A stretch of DNA of 64,000 bases from Isoetes taiwanensis (GCA_021234155.1 JAJEKV010000039.1:4568745-4632744); one strand, 5' to 3'; shown: positions 44,125 to 55,484, numbered from the stretch's first letter. Program-made: numbers and translations. Notes: generated by a model not told the origin, from the sequence alone.

Positions 44125-47100
44125 TTAGCGTGTCTGAAGAACTGCAGGAGTGTTGAGACCAATAGCAGGATCAACATCAATGAGAAAGCCTGAGCGTACC
44201 ATGTCTTCAAGGGCAGCGTGGGCGTCAGCAGGTACAAACTGGCATTCCATGAGAAGGCAGGTCTGGAGTCCAAAGGCACTGACACTGGCATTTGGGTTGC
44301 AATAAAAGATAGGGCGCTGGCGATTGAGAGAGCTGATGAGAAGACACTTCAAAGCAGCACAGAGGCCTGCTTGTCGATGAACTGAGGGATCCGGGGAGGA
44401 GGCAGCATTGGTCAAAAAGGTATCAAGACCGTGGACTGCATGACTTGGCGTCTGCCATCCACGCTCATTCGGGATGTAGATCCAATTTTCTGTGTGGTCC
44501 AAGGTGGCACCATTCTCCCAATTGGAGCGTCGAACAAAACGTGGATCCCAGCGGAGGTCCGTGGAAATCTGAGGAGGAGTCCACCCAGCGTGGCCGTCCA
44601 GGACCTTTGTCCAAAAGGGAAGACGCCAGTCGGAGGTGAGGAACCTTGGGCGTGGAGGTACACCTAATGAAGCATAAGGAGATTGAGCCAAACCCGTGGG
44701 CGTGGGCTGCTGAGCCTGCTCCCGGAATTCATGAACAAGGTCCGGATCAAGAGCACGGCACCACTGGTCCCAGTCTGAGGCAGAGAGCGGAGTAGAGACG
44801 GGAGGATTATCCCAACCCGTGGGTATGGTCTTGCTGTCCAGAAGGGCACGCAGTTGATTGTAGCCTGCTAAGTGCTGCATATAAATTTGGGCAAACTCAA
44901 GATCTTCAGGATGCGCTAAATTCTTCCGCACCTGTTCCAGTGTTTCTGCTTGCCACAGAGGTAAGTGATGAGCAAGCTCAGGCATGTACTCCTGGCCAAG
45001 AGTGTGAGATCGATCATGATCCTTTATATACGGGTTGTTGTCCATTAACAACCAGTGAGCATGAGGATTGCCTTGAAAGTTTCGATGTGGCCCATCTCGG
45101 AATTTGTCATGCGTATCAGCCAGATAGAAGTCATGAAAGATATATGCCATTGGCTGAACAACTCTGAAGATGACCAAATCAGGATCTTCACAGTTGACTA
45201 GGTCGAAGACTAAGAGGGCACAGAGTAAACCTTTGTCTTCAACAGAAAGATCCGGCCAGATCCTGAGAAAATCCGCGCTGCGTAAGGGCTGTGCATTAAC
45301 CTGGCCGTCTGCCGCGTACCACTTCAGAAGAAAGAGGTGGCGTCGGGCAACCACATAATCCAGGTAACTGGAAGGAGGAGCGAAATCCACATGAACGTGG
45401 AGGGCAATATCAATGTAGCCCTCTTGTTTACTTTGGGCGTCTTCTGCTGATTGAACAGCTTGCTGGAGTTGATGTTCGAGGTCACGGATCTGATTTTCCT
45501 TTTCAAGCAGGAGACTTGATTGATCACGGAACTGTCTGTGAGAGAGCGTGCCCTGTGAAGTGGATTGCCCAGGAGTATGAAGTCGAAGTGTGGCAATCTC
45601 TGCATCATCAATTAATTTTTGTTTCTGTGCTTCTGTAAGCTGAGACTGAAGAGATGTGACCTGAGTGTGCAGCGTGGTCAGTTGGCCTTGGAGAGAGGGG
45701 AGCTGCTCATTGCGCTCCTTGAGCTCTTGAACTTGATTATGGTAATTCTGTGAGAGCTCAGTGTACAGCGTGTTAAGCTCTGCAAGGGCTTTATCCTTGT
45801 CGCCAAGGACCTTATCCTTGGCTTTGTTCTGCTCAAGCAATTCTTGAATTGTGGATTGTAACTGAGCCTGTTGATCAGTAAGCAGGCTGGTCTGATCATG
45901 TGCAGTCTTGAGATCTTCAGGGCCCGTAAAAGAGCCTCGTGCTTGGCTTGAAGTTTGTCTTCCAGGGATTGAACTTGCGTGGTGGCAGCTTGGAGATCCC
46001 TTTGAACTGCTTCCGTGGCCTCCATGTAGGCTTGAACGCCATTCATGAAGACTTCTTGCGAGTCCTGGAGTTTGAGGACAACAGCTTGGACATCTTGCTG
46101 GTATTGTTACATGAGCTGCCAAGAAGGTGGAGGTGCAGGGCCCTGGTGGAGATGGGTCTGTGACATCTGAGAAGCATGATGAGAAGTGGAAGGCATTGTG
46201 TCCGTGGATGAAGAAGAGACAGTAACATGCGTGGCATTGGTTTGGACATGACCAGGAGAAAGAGGGGGACGTGAACGTTCAGCCTGCTGGTTGTGAGGAA
46301 GAGAATGAAAGGATTGATGAGTGGATGCATAAGAAGTGGAAGGGGACCCAGGAACGGGAAGAGGAAGACAATGATGGATGAGTGCCTGAAGATGAGCACC
46401 CACCGTGGTTTCACAGCCAGAAGAAGGGGCTGCCCTGATGCGATCTACTTCATGAAGAAGTCTGAGGAACAGAATTTGTGTCCAATCAATATGGTTAGTA
46501 GAGTGGATGGCCATGATGACAACATTGTAGAACGGTTTATTGATATGGGTATTCTTGATGGAATACCCATAGAATTTTCGCCACAGAAACTTGACAAAAG
46601 AATCATGGGGCTTGGCTATGTTGGTGAGCCGATGGACCGTGGCTTGATAAGGAGCTGCATTATACTCAGAGACATCCTGATCCTGTAGGGCAGTCCAAGA
46701 CAGAGAAGGTGTATGAATCGGAACCTGAAATACCCGAGAAAGCAGGCTGGGTGTAAGGGCAAAAGTATGCTGGTGGGGTACAAATAAACGCGATGCAGCA
46801 CCCAACACCCAGCACTTTCCAGCATTTTTTTTTTTTGTTTTTCATAATCGGCCATGCAATTCGATCATACATGCAAAATTTCAGGGCCTAATTTGAGATA
46901 TTGAGTGAGCAATTAGAGAAAACCCATTTCTGCAGCAATTTTGGTAAAACAGAACAAAATTTCTTAATTCAGCCCAAATTAAGCTAAATCAGATGGGGCT
47001 TTTCAGATTTTCATAATCGGCCATGCACCCATATCGTACCTGCAAAATTTCAGAACCTAATTTGGGATATTGTGTGAGCAATTAGAGAAAAACCATTTCT

Positions 47101-47938
47101 GCAGCAGTTTTGGTACAGTGAAGAATTTTTTAATTCAGCCCAAATTAAGCTAAATCAGCTGGGGCTTTTCAGATTTTCATAATCGGCCATGACCCATATC
47201 CTACGTGCAAAATTTCAGAACCTAATTTGGGATATTGAGTGAAAAATTAAAGAAAAACCATTCTTGCAACAGGTTTTTTGTAAAACACTGAGAAATCTCT
47301 TAAATCAGCCCAATTTAAGCAAAATTAGATGGGGCTTTTAGGCTGAATATGGTCGAAATGAGAATCCTACCTTGGTGGATAAGTTTTATAAAAAGATATG
47401 ATGGATTGAGCAACTAATTGGAGATTCACATGCCAATTTGGAGTTTGGGTCATTTCTGCACACTAGTCAGACTCCAACCTAATGAAATCGATGCTAATCT
47501 GATGGAAAATTCGAGCAATGTGGAACGATTCTTGGCTGAAGAATCCTCTTAACAAATGAAGGGTGTAAAAAAACGAACCCACCAGCACCCAAAAAAAAGC
47601 AGGAAGCAGGGGTGCTAAAAGCATGCGTCCGGACGCGTGCTTTTGCACCCCACTAGCATACTTTTGCCCGTAAGCGAGATGATTGTTTGATCAACCTTGG
47701 TGGCGTATCCATCTGTGGTGTTGATCATATGAGCGACGAACTGCATGAGGTGCTCCGGATTTGATGCAGGAAGGTCTTGCTTGGAAAATTCATACAGCCC
47801 ATGGCGTTCCGCAACGGCACGACTGGGACCTGTTAAGGCATCGCGAAAGGTGGGTGTGGAGAAAATTACTGACTCAAAAAGAGCTGGATCCCTTGGAGCA
47901 GAAGCTTGAAGTTGAGGGAATTTGGGTAGAGCGGCCAT
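44125..47938 (-). pseudogene. Extra long ORF (ORF3) after integrase, function unknown
   Basis: The first ATG is at 47938 (TCGCCATGGCC). The frame runs to 47670, is cut by a 913-bp insertion, and resumes in phase at 46752, giving text such as NKPFYNVVIMAIHSTNHIDW followed by TQILFLRLLHEVDRI, loosely reminiscent of the 'putative plant transposon protein' domain of some plant retroelements. A TAA at about 46107, then a coiled coil in the same frame (VQSLEDKLQAKHEALLRAL); a frameshift near 45910 leads into a further ~600-codon frame: more coiled coil (about 45870-45430), then a Trp-rich globular part with no recognised family, to a stop at 44125. Undamaged it would be about 960 residues, larger than gag. 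No membrane span or signal peptide is evident, so it is not an obvious envelope. Confidence 0.6.
46757..47669. mobile_element. 913-bp inverted-repeat element inserted in ORF3
   Basis: Ends are inverted repeats: GGGCAAAAGTATGCTGGTGG at the left and the complement of GGGCAAAAGTATGCTAGTGG at the right, with two mismatches over 28 bases. GTAA flanks both sides (46753-46756 and 47670-47673). Removing the element and one GTAA restores the ORF3 frame. The inside holds no coding frame but three ~167-bp repeats (at 46843, 47012 and 47178, each CATAATCGGCCATG...). Non-autonomous DNA transposon; superfamily unresolved (TAA-type PIF/Harbinger or a 4-bp-target family). Confidence 0.8.
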
Positions 47939-48394
47939 GGCGAAGAGCGTCAGAGAACAACTGGAGGAGCAGATGTGAGAAGCCGGAGGGCGGAGAGCAA
48001 AAGACGAAAACGAAGATAGATGAAAAGGTTTTAGGGCACACAAGGTGTGGCGAAGGGGTGTGAGGAAGGGAACCTTTGATGGTGCCAGGTGGCGGCAGAT
48101 GCGAAGAAGGCGATTGAGAGGCAGAAATTTGGCTAAGTCCACAAGCAGTTAAGGGAGAAGCGATGAACGGTGGAGATGAAACAGGAATGAACGATCGGAT
48201 GTGATAGCTGGCCAAGGTACAAATATTAATGTGCGACGGGCATGAAAGGAAGGAATGGCATTTAATGCTGGCAACTCGAAGTGGGATATCATAAAAAGGA
48301 AGTGTCAGAAGGTACCATGGCTAGATATGCGGCGGGAGAAAAGATTCTCAAGTTAGAAATGGCCTTGCATTGCAACCACGTCGGCGATTTTTCT

Positions 48395-48439
48395 GATTGG
48401 TCCACGTCGACAGGGTTCCCGTCGGTTGGGCTATATAAG
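48395..48439 (+). promoter_or_regulatory. Putative promoter of the opposite-strand small ORF
   Basis: A reverse CCAAT box (GATTGG, 48395-48400), ACGT cores (CCACGTCGAC) and a clear TATA box (TATATAAG, 48432-48439) lie 40-85 bases before the ATG at 48478, a good Pol II core-promoter layout. Confidence 0.55.
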
Positions 48440-48477
48440 ACGAGCAGTGGGCGAAGCTGAGACACCTTTTGGCGACC

Positions 48478-48738
48478 ATGAGTATGGCAGCGGCTGGTTT
48501 GAATGAGAACTGCACGATGCCTACCAATTGCCAGGAATGGATCACTTGCAAGATGAACTGTCTGGACCTCTGGAAATGCCACAACCGTGGCATCCCTATG
48601 GATGGCTGGTGCAGTGGGATGGCTGAGCATCCCGACCCTCTGACCAACGCCATGGAGGTGGTGGTGCATCTGCGCTGGGATCCGGAGCAGAACCTGTACC
48701 ACGTCCTCCGCATCACCTCTGCTCCCAACCCGGAGTAG
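48478..48738 (+). CDS. Small Cys-rich ORF, opposite strand to the Ty3 element
   Basis: An ATG at 48478 (GCGACCATGAG) opens 86 codons ending TAG at 48738. The product has eight cysteines, clustered early (NENCTMPTNCQEWITCKMNC, then KCHN and WCSG), followed by a beta-like EVVVHLRWDPEQNLYHVL segment. No signal peptide. It lies between the integrase end (48925) and ORF3, transcribed against the element from its own TATA-containing promoter; an A-rich poly(A)-signal region (AATATAAATA, 48851-48860) follows. Antisense ORFs at this place are known from some plant Tat-type elements. The family is not recognised. The frame is undamaged although gag and pol of the same copy carry several stops. Confidence 0.55.
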   Translation: MSMAAAGLNENCTMPTNCQEWITCKMNCLDLWKCHNRGIPMDGWCSGMAEHPDPLTNAMEVVVHLRWDPEQNLYHVLRITSAPNPE

Positions 48739-48924
48739 AGGGTTTTTGGTTTTCAGCTTAGGATAGGGTTGTTGCCCATTTTGTAAATAGGGCTCTGCCC
48801 ATAGCGGAAATAGATGGGCTCTGCCCTCATTTTGTAAAAATTTGCCTCTATAATATAAATATGCCTCTTTAGTCACTATCTGTGGTGTCTGTTCCTTGTT
48901 CTGCATCAGGTGTATGACTATCCA

Positions 48925-50694
48925 TTACCTACACTGGTTTGAGGCGAAAGCCATAACCAGTGTAGGTAATGGAGTGCCATCTAATTCTGCCAGCTTGAAA
49001 ACGCTGGGTTGAACAACTTGAACTATTTGATAAGGACCAAGCCATCTGAATTTTAACTTCCCTGGAAAATTTTTGTAACGAGAATCATAAAGGAAAACCA
49101 AATCACCTTCTTGAAAAGTTTTGGCTTTCAGATGTTTGTCATGCAAAGATTTCCTTAACTGTTGGCCATGAAGAACCCGAATATAAGCGTCTCGCCTAAG
49201 CTCATCCAACTGTTCTAGTTGGTAAACTCGTTCTTGAAGAGCTGCAGGGGGGTTATGAGTGGTAGCAAGGTGGAACCGAAGTATCGGAAGAACATATTCA
49301 AAAGGCATCAATGCTTCTTGACCATAAACCAACTTAAAAGGAGTGTGACCAGTAGCAATCTTGAAACAACAGTTGTAAGCCCAAAGAACAGTAGGTAGCT
49401 TGGTTTGCCAGTCTGTGCGTGAAGCGTCACAAATTTTCTTGAGAATAGTGATGAGAGTCTTGTTTGTGCTTTCAGCCAAACCATTCCCTTGAGGATAGTA
49501 AGGTGTGCTTTTGCGGTGATGTATCAGCAGATAATCCGTCAGCTCCTTGATAGTGTGATTGACAAAATGAACACCTCGATCACTGACCAATTCCGTGGGA
49601 CAGCCAAAACGCGTGATGATTTGCATATAGATGACTTTGGCTGTGCTTGCTGTCGTGTTGTCTGGAAGTGCGCAAGCCTCCGCCCATTTGGTAGCATAAT
49701 CAGTGAGAACCAGAATGTAGCGGGCACGGGTGTGCCGCGCAGGAGGGTCGATAGGTCCCACAAAGTCCATTCCCCATTTGCTGAAAGGAAGTGGCGTGGC
49801 GACCGGCGTCAACGGGAGAGCGTCACGGGCCGTGGGCCGACCCACACGCTGACATACATCACACGTGCGGGCGTGAGCGTGAGCATCCTTGAAGAGCGTG
49901 GGCCAGAAATAGTCTGCGAGAAGGATTTTGCGTGCCGTGGTGTCACCATGAAAATGACCACCTCCAAGCCCATCATGTGCTTCTCGAACAATATTAGGTA
50001 CTCCATGAGGAAGAACACAGCGTCGGAGGATGGTATCCTTGCCACGTTTGTAAAGATGACCTGCAACCATGGTGTAGTCACGGACCTCTCGGAGAAATTG
50101 ACTGTGACGGGATTTAAGTTTTTCTGGAGAGAGCGTGGGGTCTTCTGATGGATGAGCACCAGTGAGAAGATACTGCTGATAGTTATGAAACCAATGTGAC
50201 GTGGCCGTGACCAAAAAGAGTTGAGCATCAGGAAAAGCATTTGAAACTCCCGTGGAGGGATCATCTGTCTGAATGCGTGAGAGATAATCCGGGACGACAT
50301 GAGATTTGCCTGCTTTATGAACAATTTCAAAAGGAGCAAATTCTTGCAGAAGAAGGACCCAACGAGCAATTCTGCCCGTGGGCGTGGATTTGTTGATCAG
50401 ATAGAGAAGTGCTTGATGGTCCACAAAGAACTTGATTTGCCTGTCCAAGAGATAGTGACGGAAACGTTGGACACAAAAAATTAAGCCCAAGGCCTCCCTC
50501 TCAGTGGCAGAATAGTTGCGCTCAACAGGATTGAGTTTTCTGCTGGCATAACGGTTCAGTTTGTCGGTGTGCGCGTCATATGCTTGAGAAAGAACAGCAC
50601 CAATAGCAAACGCGGAGACATCGACATGAACATGAAAGGGCTTGTCCCATTGAGGAGGAACAAGCACAGGGGCCTGAGTAAGCAAAATCTTCAA
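48925..50694 (-). CDS. Ty3 pol: RNase H and integrase
   Basis: 589 codons without a stop. RNase H (about 1-140): FHVHVDVSAFAIGAVLSQ, SATEREALGLIFCVQRFRHY, KFFVDHQALLYL. Integrase zinc finger: HDGLGGGHFHGDTTARK, then CDVCQRVG. Core: GMDFVGP (first Asp), SDRGVHFVN (second Asp), GNGLAESTNK (Glu), the D-D-E triad complete. C-terminal GPY-type module: FRWLGPYQIVQVV. No chromodomain is visible. Integrase inserts the cDNA; RNase H removes template RNA. This segment is well preserved. Confidence 0.92.
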   Translation of the reverse strand: MKILLTQAPVLVPPQWDKPFHVHVDVSAFAIGAVLSQAYDAHTDKLNRYASRKLNPVERNYSATEREALGLIFCVQRFRHYLLDRQIKFFVDHQALLYLINKSTPTGRIARWVLLLQEFAPFEIVHKAGKSHVVPDYLSRIQTDDPSTGVSNAFPDAQLFLVTATSHWFHNYQQYLLTGAHPSEDPTLSPEKLKSRHSQFLREVRDYTMVAGHLYKRGKDTILRRCVLPHGVPNIVREAHDGLGGGHFHGDTTARKILLADYFWPTLFKDAHAHARTCDVCQRVGRPTARDALPLTPVATPLPFSKWGMDFVGPIDPPARHTRARYILVLTDYATKWAEACALPDNTTASTAKVIYMQIITRFGCPTELVSDRGVHFVNHTIKELTDYLLIHHRKSTPYYPQGNGLAESTNKTLITILKKICDASRTDWQTKLPTVLWAYNCCFKIATGHTPFKLVYGQEALMPFEYVLPILRFHLATTHNPPAALQERVYQLEQLDELRRDAYIRVLHGQQLRKSLHDKHLKAKTFQEGDLVFLYDSRYKNFPGKLKFRWLGPYQIVQVVQPSVFKLAELDGTPLPTLVMAFASNQCR

Positions 50695-51515
50695 CTGTTG
50701 GAAAGCAGCATCCGCCTGGGAATTCCAAGCCCAAGTGGATTCATCACCCGTGAGTTTATGAATGGGATCAACAATGGCTGCAAGGCCCGGTATGAAGGTG
50801 GAATAATAATTTACTTTGCCCAGGAAAGAACGTGTCTCCTTGATATTAGATGGTGCTTAAGCTTTAAGCACACAACTTATTTTGGCAGGATCAGTGGTGA
50901 TACCTGCTTGACTGACCACATGTCCTAACAGAACACCAGAGAAAGGTGCATTTCTCAGGATTGAGACTAATGCCAGACTCATCACATTTCTGAAAGACGA
51001 GCTCTAATTTATCCAGGTGGTCTTCTATGGAACTGTAGGCAGAAAAGTCATCTTGAAAAATCTGGAGAAAGGGTTTCTCCTTCATATAATCATGAAAAAC
51101 CGAGAGCATGATACGTTGGAACGTGGATGGAGAGTTTGATAACCCAAAAAGGAACCACCTTGTAGGCAAAAGTGCCCCACGGGGTGGTGAAGGTAATCTT
51201 AAGTTGATCAGCTTCTTTGATGGAAATTTGATTGTAGCCTGAAAAACCATCCATGAAGGAGTACATTTCATGACCAGCAACCTCTTCCAGAACCTGGTCT
51301 GTGAAGAGAAGTGGGAAGTGATCACGCTCCGTGGCCTGATTGAGTTTGCGGTAGCCCACGCAAATGCGGATCTTACCGTTGTGTTTGAGAGCAATGACGA
51401 TGGGGCTCACCCATTCAGAATGTTTGACCTCATAGATCAAACCAGCAGCTAGAAGTTTGTCAATTTCAGCCTTGACTCGGTCACGGTAATTTGGGTTGAG
51501 CCGGTACTGTCGTTG
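50695..51515 (-). pseudogene. Ty3 pol: reverse transcriptase, frameshifted
   Basis: Text KHSEWVSPIVIALKHNGKIR, RKLNQATERDHFPLLF, SFMDGFSGYNQISI (motif A, Asp present) and, after a -1 shift near 51170, GLSNSPSTFQRIM (motif B) and FLQIFQDDFSAYSS (motif C; FQDD in place of the usual Y-x-DD, both Asp kept), EKCTFL. A further frame break lies before RNase H. The start follows a TAG at 51516-51518. Confidence 0.88.
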
Positions 51516-54500
51516 CTATACAGGACATGCATCAGATTTAGTAGGAATGGTGAGTTCCCCCAAGTCTTTGTTGATACCCCTAAGATCTTTATAGCTCCAG
51601 GCGAAAATGTGTTTGAACTTTTTGAAGAGCGTGACGGCGCGTGCTCGATAGGTGGTCAGAAGATTTGCAGCGAGGCGGACTGGCTGATTGTTGCCAACGT
51701 CCACAATCTCCACATCAGGAGTCTGAATGTGTGGGATAACTTCCGTGTCTTGAACAACATGAGCAGGAGGATGAAGCATGACAGGATGAGTTGCACTCTG
51801 CGTGGTGAAGAAGAGTGGTTGCTGAGCGTCATCAAGCAATGGTTGCTTCATGACGGCGTGTACGTCCACTATTGCTGGAGGTAGTTCTGTATCCGAAAAA
51901 TGATCGATACGTTGGATGCGATTGCAAGGAGCCAGGTAGGGATCGAGTAAAGCAGCCACAGCCTGGTCCTAATCAAGTGTCATCTCGCCCCAAGGATCTG
52001 CATATTCAGGGTAGGATGACAGAGGCAGACTCGCAGGAGTAGCCTGAATGTGATAAATGTTCTGTGCTTCATCAGAATCGGTGTCTGAGAGAGAAGGTTC
52101 AACATGTTCGACCGAAATGATCTTGCCAGTTTCCAAATCCATGGTGGCATTGAGGTGACCATCTGTAATGACTAGCTGGTCCGTGGCCCAGTAATGGATA
52201 CTCTTGGCCTGACGGAGAAAAGGTCTGCCGACCAACATTTCATAACCACCTGGATCTTCCCCTGCTTTCCAAACACCAAATTCCAAGGGGAATCTGAGAT
52301 CGCCTATATTGATGTGAAGAAGAGGCGTGACGCCTTGAGGGCACGTGATATGGCCATTAGCCAATTTGATGTCATATGGGGCACGATAAAGTTGTTTGAT
52401 GCCCATTTGCTTGCGGAGTTTATCCGTGATGAGATTGATAGCACTACCCCCGTCAATTTGAACATGGTTGACTTGTTGATTGCCCACCGTGGCATGTATC
52501 GTGGGTGTGGAGGTAGCGACAGCCCCAACCAAAACCGTGGGAAGGGGCAACTGGTCCTTGAGAGCAGGACACAGTTTCAAAATAGTTGCCCGACTTAAAG
52601 GAATTTTGATTTTTGCGAGCTCCTCCTGGAGTTCCAACGGCACATGAGAAAATGGATCAGCTGGATCCATTGGAGCAGGAGTGCGTGGTAATGAAGCAGC
52701 AACTTCTTTGAGAAGCTCCACCTCTGCAGCAATATTCGGATATGTCTGAGAGCGTGGAGGTTGAGATGATGGAGATGCATCCTGACGCTGCTGAGCTCTG
52801 GTAGTGGCGTGGACATTTGCCAATGTGCGTCGTTCAGCAGCTTGCATGAGATTCAGAATACTTTGTCTGACTTTGGGCATGACATGAGGCATGAGTTTAT
52901 CCAGATCTGGTGCAAAGTGAACCTTTTTGTCCTCAGCATGAGGGATCATGTCAACTGCAAAAGCAGGTTGCGTATCATGAGGAAGGATGGTCAAGGGGCG
53001 GGACGCCCTGGTCTGGCGTGAAACCAACCCAACCCAATTTGACGGTTGAACTGGAGGATTAAGAGCTTGATAAATCTCTTCTTGGGCTTGTTGATCCATC
53101 TGAGGAGTTGCTGCCGGAGCTGGTTGATACCGTGATTGTTGAGGCACGCGTGGTGGTTTTCGAAGAACAGGCCGAGGGCCCTGTTTGCCATTTGCGATCC
53201 AAAGTTGATAGGCTGTGAGGCGGACCGCCATGGTTTGATTCGTGCCTGGAAGTTGGACTTGAACTTGAGGAAGTTGAGGGCATGCCGTGGTGGTATGACC
53301 CCATTCCAAACAGTGATAGCACTGAGCTTTAGCAGGATCAAAAGGAGGATGGTTGCTTTGTCCCCGTGGCTGCTGAGATTGTTGATACTGTTGAGGAGGT
53401 TGTGCTTGAATTTGCTGAGGTTGATATGACAGCTGTTGCTGAGGCGTGGTCTGGACTTGATAAACCATCTTTTGCCGGAAGGGTGTAGGATGAGTACGAG
53501 TGCATTCTTCCGTGGCATGATTGCACATATTGCAGCGTTTACAATGAGGAGGACTATTGGTGGAGTTGCACTCATTGGCCAAATGGCCTTGATATTTGCA
53601 GATGTGGCACCAAATTTGACTGCGTTGAGGATTAGAGTGTTGAGGCTGAACAGCAGTCTGAGGTACCATGACAGGAGGAATGAAGGGTAGCTCCTGAAGG
53701 GCCACGCCGCGGGAGGAAACATTAACTGAATGATTGACAAGTTCGATGGCCTGCTCCAAAGTCTTGGGGCGCAGGTATTCAGTCATAAGACGAATAGCCG
53801 GAGGAAGTCCCTGCAGAAACCAGACGAGGATCTGGCTTTGCGTGGGGTACTCTTGAAGTTTGTTGAGTAAGATGTGAAGACGATCCGCAAAATCCCCGGC
53901 TGATTCCGTGGGCTCTTGCTGAAGATCATTGAATTGCTTGAGAAGTAGTTGATCATCATCAGTGGTTCCATAATGAGAAAGGAAAGCAGTCTTCATGTCA
54001 GTCCAGTTTTGTTTCCAATGGCTTTTGTTTGCCATGAGCCATTGATGAGGGGATCCACGCAGCGTGGTGGAAAAGATATGGAACTTCAGTTGAGGTTGAG
54101 GTGGCCATTTAGGACAGCCAGAGCCTCAAATTCTTCCATGTGGGCTTGAGCACTTTGATCCAATGGTTTGCCTTTAGTACTGCCAAAAGTGGGATAGGTC
54201 AGTTTGAGAGTCTGAAAAGAGGATTGTGACTGGCCTTGTGCATATAGAGGCGGTGTATAAGGAGGAACATAATGGGGCGGAACTTCCATGGATTCCGTAT
54301 GAGTGGCAAAGGGGCAGAAAGACCCTGAAGATGTACAAAAGGAGGTTCTTGTGGTGGAGGACCTTGGGGTCCGTGGTCATGAGGTTTGAGATCGGTAAGA
54401 GTGTAAACTGGAAGAGTCTGTTGAAAAGAAGGAGATTGAGGATATGTCTGAACCGGGGGAGGGCCATAAGAAACATGGAGATAACCCATTCCTCCAGGGG

Positions 54501-54831
54501 GAGATGATGGTTGTGAAGGCAGAGGAGTATGGCCAGAGGAGATATGAATGTAGGCACTCTCGGGAGTGTGGAAATAAGCTGGAGGGGGTTGAACAGGTGT
54601 ATGATGTGGTGACTGAGGTTGTGAACAATGTTTACACGCTGGAGGAGAGCCAGGACGAGAGTGAACACGAGGAGTAGGTGGCGCCGATTGAGCTCGTGAG
54701 CGAATGTGGCCTCCCTCAATATCATAGCCAGTGTCATACATATCTCGAGCAACTTCGCGACGTTGATGGCGCTCCAAACGAGACGCCGTCTGGCTAAGAA
54801 GCTCCTCTGGAGTGAAAGCTCGGGCAGACAT
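51516..54831 (-). pseudogene. Ty3 gag and protease
   Basis: Starts at the ATG at 54831 (MSARAFTPEELLSQTASRLE), a Pro/Gln-rich leader of about 170 residues, with frameshifts near 54300 and 54090. Capsid: WTDMKTAFLSHYGTTDDDQL and SAGDFADRLHILLNKL. Zinc knuckles: CHICKYQGHLANEC and CYHCLEWGHTTTAC, with a Cys-rich box between (CKRCNMCNHATEEC). Protease: VQIDGGSAINLITDKL (DGG in place of DTG/DSG) and VGRPFLRQAKSIHYW. In-frame TAG codons at 51969-51971 and 51516-51518; the older copy has Gln (MTLDQDHA) at the first. Gag builds the particle; protease cuts the polyprotein. Confidence 0.9.
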
Positions 54832-54859
54832 GATGAAAGAAAGAAGGAAAAGAGAATCA

Positions 54860-54877
54860 GACCCGGCAGCGGCGACA
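54860..54877 (-). promoter_or_regulatory. Primer binding site
   Basis: TGTCGCCGCTGCCGGGTC, one base inside the 5' LTR on the minus strand, resembles the TGGCGCCGTTGCCGGGGA site (tRNA-Asp type) of many plant Tat-lineage elements, with four differences. Confidence 0.6.
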
Positions 54878-54878
54878 A

Positions 54879-55484
54879 TGTTTAGGGTCTGGGTTCGGGA
54901 ACTCCTGCAAGACAGCCCTGCTGTGAGGACCCGTGGATCAAACAGGAGAATCCGGTAGCTGTGTCACGCGGGATTTGCAAAAGAAACTAAGGGAAAAGAG
55001 ACAACAAGAAAAACAGAAAGAACAATGTAGAACACAATGAAGAGAACAAAACTCTTTGATATCAATTGTGATACATGAGCTCTCGCAATCGAGAGAAAGC
55101 AGAAGTGAGATAAGACCAAAAACTCATCTAGCCCGTGAAGGCTAGCTCTACTAATATATATAGTACAATGGCCTTTGGCCCAACATAGATACTCTGTCAG
55201 ATCTCGGTGCCGACTCCTATAAGGAGGCCTGATTTGCAGGAATGCTGGCGGTGCCTCTTGAGGTGCCTGAAGTCACGCTGACGCTGACGCTGGCGGTGAT
55301 GGCCCGTCACTTGTCTGTCCTGGACCTCTTCGTGCCCGTGGCCTTCATGGTCTGCTGCTTGGCTGGCGGCTTGGGCTTCTGTGGGGCCTTTGACGACTGA
55401 CCTGTGCCTGACTGAGGATCTTTGGCCTTGACCTGGTCCGTCGTGTGCATGAATAGTCCTGTACCAGGACGTACAGGACTAACA
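54879..55484 (-). repeat. 5' LTR of the Ty3 element
   Basis: 606 bp, TGTTAG...CTAAACA on the coding strand; nearly identical to 43384-43993. Confidence 0.95.

Larger units (their letters stand above)
43384..55484 (-). mobile_element. Full-length Ty3-type LTR retrotransposon (Tat-like), 12.1 kb
   Basis: Bounded by two LTRs (43384-43993 and 54879-55484) and a perfect 5-bp target duplication TGGTT (43379-43383 and 55485-55489). The LTRs start TGTTAG and end CTAAACA on the coding strand. They differ at seven positions, all transitions, plus one 4-bp indel (CAGG near 43446). About 1.2% divergence means a recent insertion. Order on the minus strand: LTR, primer site, gag, protease, RT, RNase H, integrase, a small opposite-strand ORF, a long extra ORF, polypurine tract, LTR. 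The integrase text (TPYYPQGNGLAESTNKTL) and the large post-integrase region suggest the Tat lineage. gag and pol carry TAG stops and frameshifts, so this copy is not autonomous. Confidence 0.95.

Noticed and set aside
44125-46122. Envelope-like gene in the Ty3 element
   Set aside because: No signal peptide, no transmembrane segment and no glycoprotein-like cysteine pattern; coiled coil plus a soluble-looking domain instead.
48289-48906. 205-codon minus-strand frame between integrase and ORF3
   Set aside because: It overlaps the Cys-rich plus-strand ORF, which has a promoter, a good ATG context and a poly(A)-like signal; the minus frame has none of these and looks like its shadow.
49489-50148. 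219-codon plus-strand frame opposite the integrase
   Set aside because: Shadow of the well-conserved integrase frame; no promoter and no recognisable domain.
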